A DNA stretch of 7,081 nucleotides, from NCBI GenBank assembly GCA_964407285.1, contig CAYOVG010000358.1, positions 1 through 7,081 on the forward strand. Direction: 5' to 3'. This document shows positions 1-5,642 of the stretch, piece by piece. A model generated the notes under the pieces. That model saw only the letters and a list, made by a program, of their open reading frames with translations, made no database searches and had not been told where the DNA came from. The first letter of the stretch is position 1. Every line of letters starts with the position of its first letter. A program made the position numbers and the translations under genes. The DNA comes from CAYOVG01 sp964407285. GTDB lineage: Bacteria; Desulfobacterota; Syntrophobacteria; Syntrophobacterales; Syntrophobacteraceae.

Positions 1-374
1 CGGGCAGCCTCCAGGTTCTCGGGGTAGCATGGAACGTCTTTCAGCCGGTCCGCCAGGAATCGGAAAACGGCGCCGTCATCCGGGGCCTGCGCGCCTTGGG
101 AAGCGGAAGCGGCGTTGAGATAACCCGCGGCTTTCATTTTCGCCTTACTGAAGTTTTCCGCGAAAGCGTCCCCGTCTCCCCTGCTGCGCGCCAGAAGGGC
201 GCATTCCAGGTGGAGCTTGATATCCCTGAAATCTTCGTTCCGAAGATGGTGCGTGCCGACGGGCGCAACGGGTTCGGACGGGGGGGACGGCAGGGTTTCA
301 CATCCGGATATAAGTAGAATGGGGAACAGAAGACAAATTGAGGCGAACCTGCGTAAACACGGACTGGTATCCAT
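1..374 (-). CDS. Lipoprotein, N-terminal part (runs off left edge)
   Basis: This reading frame is open from an ATG at 374 to the window edge, giving 124 codons without a stop. The N-terminus is a lipoprotein signal: two arginines at residues 8-9, a hydrophobic stretch at about 10-24, and the lipobox I-S-G-C with the acceptor cysteine at residue 25. Glu follows the cysteine, not Asp, so export to the outer membrane is the usual expectation. A proline-rich linker (about 29-39) leads into a probably helical, charged region (about 45-115) that I do not recognise. A GGAGG Shine-Dalgarno sequence at 381-385 lies 6 bases before the ATG and fixes the start. A longer overlapping frame (520 down to 134) lacks both a ribosome site and recognisable protein character. 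The gene is about 440 bases from ktrA and has its own promoter candidate, so it is probably a separate unit. Lipoprotein status is well supported; the function is unknown. Confidence 0.72.
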   Translation of the reverse strand, partial: MDTSPCLRRFASICLLFPILLISGCETLPSPPSEPVAPVGTHHLRNEDFRDIKLHLECALLARSRGDGDAFAENFSKAKMKAAGYLNAASASQGAQAPDDGAVFRFLADRLKDVPCYPENLEAA

Positions 375-380
375 TCTGAT

Positions 381-387
381 CCTCCCT
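381..387 (-). promoter_or_regulatory. Shine-Dalgarno site of the lipoprotein gene
   Basis: Read on the minus strand the bases are AGGGAGG, with the GGAGG core 6 bases before the ATG at 374. This site decides in favour of the 374 start over the longer frame that begins at 520. Confidence 0.7.
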
Positions 388-606
388 GGATCGGCTTGAG
401 CGGGGCCGGCCGGCATGCGAGAGATGCGGGTGAGGGTGTACGGCGGTACGAATCCGGAACGGGGTCTGAATCGTCCGCTATCGGCCTTTCTACCTGGCGA
501 CGGTGATCGAGAGGGCTCATTGTGCTTTATTGAGAAGCGAATCCGAGGTCAACAAAGGATGAGCGGACATATCTACCCCCTGTTTCAGTGACTCTGTTAT
601 AGGAGA

Positions 607-634
607 AAAATAGGGAGTGTCCGCCGGTTGTCAA
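607..634 (-). promoter_or_regulatory. Sigma70-type promoter candidate for the lipoprotein gene
   Basis: On the minus strand a perfect -35 box TTGACA (629-634) is followed after 16 bases by TATTTT (607-612), four of six matches to the -10 consensus. Transcription from here would leave a leader of about 220 bases before the lipoprotein ATG. A second, weaker candidate lies nearer the gene: TTGACC (547-552), 17 bases, then TAAAGC (524-529). The assignment rests on box matches and spacing only. Confidence 0.4.
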
Positions 635-709
635 TGATTGGGTAATTGGGATAGGCATTTCAATGACTTACGATCGGCGTACGCGCTCGAGACGGAAGTT
701 GCGCGGTTA

Positions 710-738
710 CGGCTTTCAAGCCGCGGCAGTGTTGCCGC
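710..738 (-). terminator. Two adjacent stem-loops downstream of ktrA, possible terminator
   Basis: Two short inverted repeats abut each other about 77-105 bases after the ktrA stop. One is CGGCT/AGCCG with a 4-base loop (710-723). The other is GCGGCA/TGCCGC with loop GTGT (723-738). Neither is followed by a T-run on the minus strand, so a standard intrinsic terminator is not shown. They sit where the Ktr operon should end, which is the main reason for listing them. Confidence 0.22.
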
Positions 739-814
739 CCCGGTCACGGCTGGAAAATCGTAATCGAACTGTCGGGCCGGGGCAGAAGGGCAGGGGGCGG
801 GTTGCGGGAGGTTT

Positions 815-1480
815 TCATTTATCGCCGCTCAGGTCCTTGATGCGCCTGATATCCGTGTGCTTTCCCAATACAATCAGTATGTCGCTGTCTTTGATGACAA
901 AATCGGGGGAAGGCACGAGAACCGTGTTGTCCGGGATAACCTCCTTGATGGCGATGATGTTGATATTGTACCTGGCGCGCAGGTTGAGCTGCTTCAACGA
1001 CTTACCGATAAATGCCGACGGCGGAGCGATCTGGAGGAGCTGGTACTCCTCGGACAGCGGAATGAAATCCAGAACATTGGGTCTGGACAGTCCCTGGGCG
1101 ACTTTAATGGCCATCGCCTTTTCCGGGTGGATGACTTCCGCCGCCCCGACTTTCCTCAGGACCTTCCCGTGATCGTCATTACTGGCCTTGGCCAGCACCT
1201 TTTTCACCCCGATTTCCTGGAGGTAGAGGGTCACCAGCACGCTAGCGCTGATGTCGGATCCGATGCTCACGATCACGCCGTCCATCTCTTCCAGCCCCAC
1301 CGACCGAAGCTTGTCCTTGTCGGAGGCGTCCAGCACGATCGCCTCGGTGCAGAAAGGATCGATTTCCTGCACGAGATCCGGGTTCTTGTCGATGGCTATG
1401 ACCTCGTTTCCTTCACTGTAAAGTTCCTTGGCCGCATGGAACCCGAACTTGCCGAGGCCGATTACCGCAAATCTTTTCAC
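815..1480 (-). CDS. ktrA: KtrA/TrkA-family potassium channel regulatory subunit
   Basis: The 221-residue protein is a single RCK unit, the size of KtrA; the two-copy TrkA of enterobacteria is about twice as long. The RCK_N Rossmann domain spans about residues 2-120: it opens with F-A-V-I-G-L-G-K-F-G (the G-x-G-x-x-G nucleotide loop at 8-13) and has the acidic residue D31 at the end of strand 2, which usually contacts the adenosine ribose. An RCK_C (TrkA_C) domain follows at about 138-218. In the family, RCK subunits form an octameric ring under the KtrB dimer and gate potassium flow in response to ATP/ADP, with NAD(H) binding also reported. The start codon is GTG, preceded by AAGGGAG at 1487-1493, 6 bases away. 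The gene follows ktrB by 49 bases, so the pair is almost certainly cotranscribed. Family assignment is secure; the exact ligand is not visible. Confidence 0.93.
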   Translation of the reverse strand: MKRFAVIGLGKFGFHAAKELYSEGNEVIAIDKNPDLVQEIDPFCTEAIVLDASDKDKLRSVGLEEMDGVIVSIGSDISASVLVTLYLQEIGVKKVLAKASNDDHGKVLRKVGAAEVIHPEKAMAIKVAQGLSRPNVLDFIPLSEEYQLLQIAPPSAFIGKSLKQLNLRARYNINIIAIKEVIPDNTVLVPSPDFVIKDSDILIVLGKHTDIRRIKDLSGDK

Positions 1481-1486
1481 TTTGAA

Positions 1487-1493
1487 CTCCCTT
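1487..1493 (-). promoter_or_regulatory. Shine-Dalgarno site supporting the GTG start of ktrA
   Basis: The minus strand reads AAGGGAG, then 6 bases, then GTG at 1480. The conserved Rossmann strand begins three residues after this GTG (K-R-F-A-V-I-G), so this is the true start although it is not ATG. Confidence 0.65.
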
Positions 1494-1529
1494 TTATAAA
1501 TACATGATGTCCGGACGGTTCATCCCGGC

Positions 1530-2876
1530 TCATCCGATCATCAGGTTCTGTTCGGCATGCCGGACGCCGCTACGCGCCTCCGTTCCGGTGAGGACATAGG
1601 CGAATGTCAGGACGCCGACTCTTCCGATCAACATCATGATGATAATCAGTAGCTTACCGAAATTGTTAAGTCTCGGGGTCACTCCCGTCGAGAGGCCGAC
1701 CGTGCCGAAGGCCGATATCACCTCAAAAAGGTATTCCGCAAACTCGCCCCTCTTTCCGGTGTACTCGGATACCTGTTCATGGCTGAGCAGCAAAAGGAAG
1801 AAGATGACCGATATGAGGCCGATGGACAGCATGACTAGCGCAATGCTCCTGCTCAGGGTTTCCTGCGGGACGGTCTTCTTGAACATATCGACGTGGGCTT
1901 TCCTGCGCAGCCGGCTCCACATGAAAGCGCCCAGAACGGCGACGGTGGTGGTCTTTATCCCCCCGCCGGTGGAACCCGGCGAAGCCCCCCAGAACATGAG
2001 AACCATCATCGTGAGCAGCGTCGAGCTCGTCAACTGCCCGATATCCACCGTATTGAACCCGGCAGTGCGCGTCGCTACCGATTGAAAGAGGGCGATCCAT
2101 AAGGACTCATTCCACGGGACTCCTCTCAGGATGTTGTCCTTCTCCGTCCAGAGAAACGCGGCCGTCCCGCCGGCAATGAGCGCAAGGGTTGCGATCAGGA
2201 CCGACTTTGTCTGGATGGAAAGCTTCCGACGCCTTGCGGCGCGGTTTTTTAGCCACTGGGAGATCTCGTAGACGACCGGGAAACCGATGCCTCCGAGAAT
2301 GATGAGACCGCAAATGGTGAGATTGAGCAGCGGCGAGGCCCTGAAGTCGTTGAACCCGTTGCTGAAAAGAGCGAATCCGGCATTGCAGAAAGCCGAAACG
2401 GAGTGAAAGATGCCCAGGTACACGGCTTCGACGAAGGGATAATCCTCGCTCCAGAAGAGGAAGAGCAGGAACGCCCCTATTCCTTCGACGAGCGCCGTGA
2501 AAGCGAAAATGGCCTTGACGACCCCATAGATGTCCTCCCTGGGGGTATGGGCGAACACCTCCTGCATTATCATGCGCTGCCTGAAGGAGACTCTTTTGCC
2601 GAGTGATAGGAATAGGAGGACGGAAAAGGTCATCAGTCCTAGTCCGCCGATTTGAATGAGCAGCAAAATCGCGATCTGTCCCACCGTCGTGAAGCAGGTT
2701 TTCGTGTCCACGACCGTGAGGCCCGTGACGCACACGGCCGAAGTCGCCGTGAACAGGGCGTCCATGAAGGAGATCCCGTCCTGCGTCGTGGAGAAGGGCA
2801 GAAGCAGCACCCCGGCGCCGGTGGCGATCATGGCCAGAAAGCTCAGCAGGATAAGAGCGGAGAGGCTGATTTTCAT
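1530..2876 (-). CDS. ktrB: KtrB/TrkH-family potassium transporter membrane subunit
   Basis: This is the ion-conducting subunit of a Ktr-type potassium uptake system in the inner membrane. From the ATG at 2876 it has 448 residues, the usual KtrB size. The four membrane-pore-membrane repeats of the superfamily are visible through their selectivity-filter loops: C-V-T-G-L (glycine 52), C-N-A-G-F (glycine 167), T-R-T-A-G-F (glycine 273) and F-G-T-V-G-L (glycine 394). The G-A-S-P-G-S-T-G-G-G-I-K-T-T-T stretch (297-311) matches the intramembrane gate loop of the third repeat. An ATG at 2960 would add 28 hydrophilic residues. I prefer 2876 because AGGG (2885-2888) lies 8 bases before it, the first membrane helix begins at once, and no Shine-Dalgarno sequence precedes 2960. 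The NAD-kinase-like gene ends at 3073 upstream; ktrA begins 49 bases after the stop. Function is secure; the start is uncertain. Confidence 0.92.
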   Translation of the reverse strand: MKISLSALILLSFLAMIATGAGVLLLPFSTTQDGISFMDALFTATSAVCVTGLTVVDTKTCFTTVGQIAILLLIQIGGLGLMTFSVLLFLSLGKRVSFRQRMIMQEVFAHTPREDIYGVVKAIFAFTALVEGIGAFLLFLFWSEDYPFVEAVYLGIFHSVSAFCNAGFALFSNGFNDFRASPLLNLTICGLIILGGIGFPVVYEISQWLKNRAARRRKLSIQTKSVLIATLALIAGGTAAFLWTEKDNILRGVPWNESLWIALFQSVATRTAGFNTVDIGQLTSSTLLTMMVLMFWGASPGSTGGGIKTTTVAVLGAFMWSRLRRKAHVDMFKKTVPQETLSRSIALVMLSIGLISVIFFLLLLSHEQVSEYTGKRGEFAEYLFEVISAFGTVGLSTGVTPRLNNFGKLLIIIMMLIGRVGVLTFAYVLTGTEARSGVRHAEQNLMIG

Positions 2877-3072
2877 TCTTTTCACCCTGTTTCGATTGGA
2901 TGTGGAATTGCCGGCGGTAGACGAATGATCGAAATCCTTCAAAGCTGTCGCCCTTTGCATGAAGCGTTACCGCGACCCTTTCTTCCGGCGCTTGCATGGA
3001 CCGGCCTGCTGTTTACATCCCGAGTCGGCAATCAACCCCGAGGTCTGCTTGTCGAAGCGGCCCCGATTTTCT

Positions 3073-4014
3073 TCAAACGACCAGGAGTCCTTTCTTTTCC
3101 GCGGGCGTGATGACGGCGCGGGTTCCCGAGTTGAACGCTATGAAGTCGCTTTCGATTCCGTCGCTGAAAATGACGCCTGATTCGGGCATCTGGGAGATGA
3201 GCGCCAGCGGTTTGTCCGCGGTGATCCGGCCGATCACGAGAGATGCCTGTGAAATCTTGCTGGGGAATGGCTCCCGGACGGTGTAGTACAGGTAGTCCGC
3301 GTCCCAGGGGAAGCTTTGGGCGATCCGCATCGTGACCTGCTCGCCGGAAATGGCTGAGGCGATGGCGGTGGCGCCCGCCATGAGGCTCTTGAACCATCCC
3401 GTCGATCCGAGTCCCGTCGAGACGATTACACCACTGGATGAATGCTGTTCCTGCCTGGATTCGGCCGCGATGACGTAACGGGCCGAGATGTGGGACCTGG
3501 TTCCTATGAAGAAATCGTTGACGGCATAGAGGACCTGCCCGTCGTTGAGTTCGGCCCTGGCCATCGTTACTTCCTTTATGGGGCGCTTTCCGGCGAAGAC
3601 TTCGGGGATGACGGCGGCAAGGTCGGACGTCGTAAAGGGCAGCAAAACCCCATCCCACCTCTCCGGGTCGGGATTCACCCCGATGATGGGCCGGTTCGTG
3701 GCGTATTTGACGGTATTTGCCACGAGGCCGTCCTGGCCCAGCACCACCACCGTATCCATGACGCCGAAGAGGAAATTCGGGAGGAAGGACCGGTTTACCG
3801 TCTGAAGCCGTCCAAGGCTTCTCAAGACGGATTCCGTCTCCGCCACGCTTTTGTGGTACGCTTCATGTTCCCGTTCGTAGTCGGAAAAATCCGCCCCCAG
3901 GTGTTCCACGTAGAATCGCGCCTGGGCGCGGGTGTTGAAACGTGCGATGAGATCGTCCAGGCGCGTTCGCCTCGTTATCAAGACGATCTTGTTTTCGGTC
4001 AGTCTGTTTTCCAT
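3073..4014 (-). CDS. NAD-kinase-like protein with altered GGDG motif
   Basis: The 313-residue cytosolic protein resembles the ATP-NAD kinase (PpnK/NadK) fold. After an alpha/beta N-terminal part comes D-T-V-V-V-L-G-Q-D-G-L-V-A-N-T (87-101), which aligns with the GGDGT loop of NAD kinases: the catalytic Asp is kept (D95), but the second Gly is Gln and Thr is Leu. V-N-D-F-F-I (165-170) stands where the family has the N-E motif, and S-G-V-I-V-S-T-G-L-G-S-T-G-W (194-207) matches the conserved TGSTAY-type region. NAD kinase makes NADP from NAD and ATP; here that reaction is possible but unproven, and a related lipid, sugar or nucleotide kinase is an alternative. The ATG at 4014 has only a weak AGG three bases upstream. 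The gene starts 66 bases after the SPFH gene and looks cotranscribed with it. The fold is well supported, the substrate is not. Confidence 0.82.
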   Translation of the reverse strand: MENRLTENKIVLITRRTRLDDLIARFNTRAQARFYVEHLGADFSDYEREHEAYHKSVAETESVLRSLGRLQTVNRSFLPNFLFGVMDTVVVLGQDGLVANTVKYATNRPIIGVNPDPERWDGVLLPFTTSDLAAVIPEVFAGKRPIKEVTMARAELNDGQVLYAVNDFFIGTRSHISARYVIAAESRQEQHSSSGVIVSTGLGSTGWFKSLMAGATAIASAISGEQVTMRIAQSFPWDADYLYYTVREPFPSKISQASLVIGRITADKPLALISQMPESGVIFSDGIESDFIAFNSGTRAVITPAEKKGLLVV

Positions 4015-4080
4015 AGGCCTGCTTGTCCGCCCGAGTTGCCCGGTTACCTTCCGGCAGGTTCGACTGTTCGGCCGGCCCGG

Positions 4081-5106
4081 CTATTTGGCCGGTTTGCCCG
4101 TCTTCATGAGGTCTCGCAAGAGATCGGGGGCTACGTTGAGTTCCCCGATCTTCTCGGCCTTGTCGGCGATTCCCTGGAAGGCCAGGGCAATGAGCTGATC
4201 GGGTTTCATGCCGACGGCGGCGAGCGCCTGGATGACCCGCGGATCGACGTTTTCGAGCGCTCTCATGGCGGCTGCGATACCGTAAGCCCTGGCATCCGCC
4301 TGTTGGCGAATGTTTTCGACCGCCAGCGCCGTCAGTTCCCGTTTCTTCTCTTCCAGCGAAATACTTGCCAGCATGGCGGCCTGCTGCAACTGATGCTGCT
4401 TTTCCTGGACCGCCTTTTCCGCTTCCATCTGGACCTCGCGGATTTGCCTGTTCTTGTTCTCCACGGCGATTTCGGTGTTCAGTTCGTTTTCCCGGATGGC
4501 CCGTTCCTGCTCGACCGCGGAATTGCGTCTGGCATAGATGGCTTCATCGGCCTCCCGCAGCAGCTTCTCGCGAGCTTCGGCCTCCAGCGCCCGCCCGGTT
4601 TCCGGGTTCGGCCGGATGGCAAGAATGGAAAGACCTATGACCTCGATCCCGAAGGCATTGATTTCATCGGATGTCCTCAAGCCGGCGCTCACCTGCTGGA
4701 CCAGGAAGTCCGACGCCCGCAGGGCTTCCTTCATGGACAAACTCTGCAGTTCCTTTCTCGTCAGAACGAGGATCACGTTGATGACCCGCTGGGTCAGTTT
4801 CTGCGGATCGTCCGAAACATAGCCGGTTCCCGTCGAATTGAGCGTAAAGTTGAGCAACTGGGAGACCCTCTTGGGATCGCTGATACGGTAAGTGGCCTGC
4901 CCCTGGATGCTCACCTCCTGGAAATCCGCGGTGACCTCCTGGAAGATGAATGGCGCATCCATTCCCGCCGTGGGTACGGCGACGAGCGACGAGGTGGGCG
5001 CATAGTAGAAAAACGAAAGCCCCGCACCCTCACGGATGACCTTTCCATCTTTGTAATGGAGCAGATACGTCGTCGGCTGAATCTTTATGAACTGAATTCC
5101 GAACAT
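4081..5106 (-). CDS. SPFH/band-7 (flotillin/stomatin-like) domain protein
   Basis: The 341-residue protein starts with an SPFH-like beta-rich domain (about residues 5-175, beginning M-F-G-I-Q-F-I-K). A long charged helical region follows, about 178-285, rich in Glu, Arg, Gln and Ala; it should form a coiled coil as in flotillins. The tail (about 288-341) is a short helical region with D-P-R-V-I-Q-A-L. No N-terminal signal or membrane helix is visible, so membrane contact would be peripheral. SPFH proteins assemble into membrane-bound oligomeric scaffolds; the partner here is unknown. The frame stays open upstream to 5277, but I start at 5106: a purine run containing GAGGGG (5109-5122) precedes this ATG, the recognisable domain begins here, and the added 57 residues are Arg/Cys-rich without family character. 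The gene is the first of the four-gene group. Family assignment is good; the function is unresolved. Confidence 0.88.
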   Translation of the reverse strand: MFGIQFIKIQPTTYLLHYKDGKVIREGAGLSFFYYAPTSSLVAVPTAGMDAPFIFQEVTADFQEVSIQGQATYRISDPKRVSQLLNFTLNSTGTGYVSDDPQKLTQRVINVILVLTRKELQSLSMKEALRASDFLVQQVSAGLRTSDEINAFGIEVIGLSILAIRPNPETGRALEAEAREKLLREADEAIYARRNSAVEQERAIRENELNTEIAVENKNRQIREVQMEAEKAVQEKQHQLQQAAMLASISLEEKKRELTALAVENIRQQADARAYGIAAAMRALENVDPRVIQALAAVGMKPDQLIALAFQGIADKAEKIGELNVAPDLLRDLMKTGKPAK

Positions 5107-5108
5107 GG

Positions 5109-5122
5109 CCCCCCTCTCCCTC
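5109..5122 (-). promoter_or_regulatory. Purine-rich ribosome site deciding the SPFH start
   Basis: The minus strand is an unbroken 14-base purine run containing GGGAG and GAGGGG that ends 2 bases before the ATG at 5106. The upstream alternative start at 5277 has nothing comparable, so the shorter protein is preferred. Confidence 0.6.
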
Positions 5123-5277
5123 GCCGATCGATCCGCTTTCTCGATACAGGTGCGGGCGGCGCTGAGAAAACAGCACCGATGTCGAGTTCGAATATCGGCT
5201 GCTTTCAGCATTAACCCAGTGTAAACCATTTGCCTGTCGATCCGTTGAATCTTCCGGAAGCGCTCCCAGTGGAACAC

Positions 5278-5306
5278 ACACTACACTCGCCCGTTCCAGG
5301 AATCAA
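5278..5306 (-). promoter_or_regulatory. Weak promoter candidate for the SPFH-NADK-Ktr operon
   Basis: On the minus strand TTGATT (5301-5306) is followed after 17 bases by TAGTGT (5278-5283). The -10 match is poor (three of six). The leader to the SPFH start would be about 165 bases. The -35 box lies inside one copy of a 9-bp direct repeat, which could be a regulator site. This is the best box pair I see in the interval, but support is thin. Confidence 0.22.
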
Positions 5307-5320
5307 TACATGAATCAATA
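5300..5320. repeat. Pair of 9-bp direct repeats GAATCAATA
   Basis: GAATCAATA occurs at 5300-5308 and again at 5312-5320, separated by CAT, so the repeat period is 12 bases. Both copies contain TTGATT on the minus strand. The pair lies upstream of the SPFH operon and could be a tandem protein-binding site or a chance duplication. Confidence 0.5.
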
Positions 5321-5355
5321 GCGGAAAAAGAGATCGGAGGGACAAGAGGTAGATT

Positions 5356-5440
5356 AACCCATATGGGTGCGGCTCTTTTAGAACGACATCCTAAAGCGGA
5401 TGTGATCCTTTGTTCTAAAAGAGCCGCACCCAACCCATAT
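5356..5440. mobile_element. MITE-like element: 67 bp with 20-bp inverted ends and 9-bp target duplication
   Basis: The core runs from 5365 to 5431. Its left end GGGTGCGGCTCTTTTAGAAC (5365-5384) is the exact reverse complement of its right end (5412-5431). The core is flanked by perfect 9-bp direct repeats AACCCATAT at 5356-5364 and 5432-5440, as expected of a target duplication made by transposition. The 27-base interior carries a nested stem ACATCC/GGATGT with loop TAAAGC (5386-5403) and cannot encode protein, so any movement needed a transposase from elsewhere. Nine-base duplications occur with several IS families, including IS1, Tn5/Tn10-type and IS256-type elements; I do not assign one. 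When transcribed the unit would fold into a long hairpin. It has no T-run after the stem, so it is not a typical terminator. Confidence 0.62.
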
Positions 5441-5474
5441 GGTATCATGCATTAAAGCACATTAATCTCGTATG

Positions 5475-5496
5475 CGGGCATTCTTCGGGCATTCTT
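5475..5496. repeat. Exact 11-bp tandem duplication CGGGCATTCTT
   Basis: Two identical copies of CGGGCATTCTT stand head to tail at 5475-5485 and 5486-5496, in non-coding DNA. It looks like a small slippage duplication. Confidence 0.7.
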
Positions 5497-5510
5497 ACTG
5501 GCAGGTTGTT

Positions 5511-5567
5511 GGTTGTCGTGAATGCACGGAAGGTATCAACCGGATCAGGCTCGGCAAGCACGACACC
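5511..5567 (-). other. Stem enclosing a TPP-riboswitch-like segment, possibly degenerate
   Basis: TGTCGTG (5514-5520) and CACGACA (5559-5565) form a perfect 7-bp stem, extended by two G-C pairs past one bulged base. Inside, the minus strand reads CCTGATCCGGTTGATACC (5532-5549), which differs at two of 18 positions from the CCTGATCCGGATAATACC form of the 3' half of thiamine pyrophosphate riboswitches. The other signature parts, CTGAGA and GGCGNAGGGA, are not present, and no thiamine gene follows. A decayed riboswitch, another structured RNA, or chance are all possible. Confidence 0.2.
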
Positions 5568-5642
5568 GGGTTATGCGAAGTTTGCGCCGCAGGATTCCGG
5601 AGGATGAGTGGTGACGGATTAAGTTGATATTTCCAAACGTTC

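Larger units (their letters stand above)
375..814. other. Gene-free interval between ktrA and the lipoprotein gene
   Basis: About 440 bases carry no gene I can support on either strand. The part next to ktrA holds two adjacent stem-loops; the middle and left parts hold the two promoter candidates and the leader of the lipoprotein gene. Frames crossing the interval have no ribosome site and no recognisable protein sequence. Confidence 0.6.
5107..5642. other. Gene-free interval between the RND pump and the SPFH operon
   Basis: These 536 bases contain no convincing gene on either strand; short open frames lack ribosome sites and recognisable sequence. The interval holds the MITE-like element, the tandem duplication, the direct-repeat pair, the weak promoter candidate and the TPP-like stem. 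A 10-bp palindrome CTTCCGGAAG (5251-5260) and two CATTAA copies 10 bases apart (5450-5455, 5460-5465) are also present. I see no intrinsic terminator with a T-run just after the RND stop. Confidence 0.6.

Noticed and set aside
134..520. A 128-codon minus-strand frame from an ATG at 520
   Set aside because: It has no Shine-Dalgarno sequence and overlaps the lipoprotein gene in another frame. The lipoprotein gene has a strong ribosome site and a lipobox.
857..1507. A 216-codon plus-strand frame opposite ktrA
   Set aside because: The minus-strand frame encodes a complete RCK protein with its nucleotide loop; the plus-strand product has no family character.
2107..2997. A 296-codon minus-strand frame overlapping ktrB
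   Set aside because: It is a shifted-frame shadow of KtrB, with an Arg/His-rich product typical of such shadows. The KtrB frame contains all four filter loops.
3442..5214. A 590-codon open frame on the plus strand
   Set aside because: It lies antisense to the SPFH and NAD-kinase-like genes and crosses their intergenic gap. Its translation has no recognisable domain, and the genes opposite it are clear family members. High GC content makes such antisense frames common.
5107..5277. A 57-residue N-terminal extension of the SPFH protein
   Set aside because: The extension is rich in Arg and Cys, is not a signal peptide or membrane helix, and has no ribosome site. The 5106 start has a purine-rich site and fits the family domain start.
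5365..5431. The large hairpin as an intrinsic terminator of the RND gene
   Set aside because: No T-run follows the stem on either strand, it lies over 200 bases past the RND stop, and the 9-bp flanking duplication is better explained by insertion.
5351..5468. Outer inverted repeat AGATTAA/TTAATCT around the MITE-like element
   Set aside because: It is only 7 bp and AT-rich, its spacing to the element differs on the two sides, and chance is a sufficient explanation.
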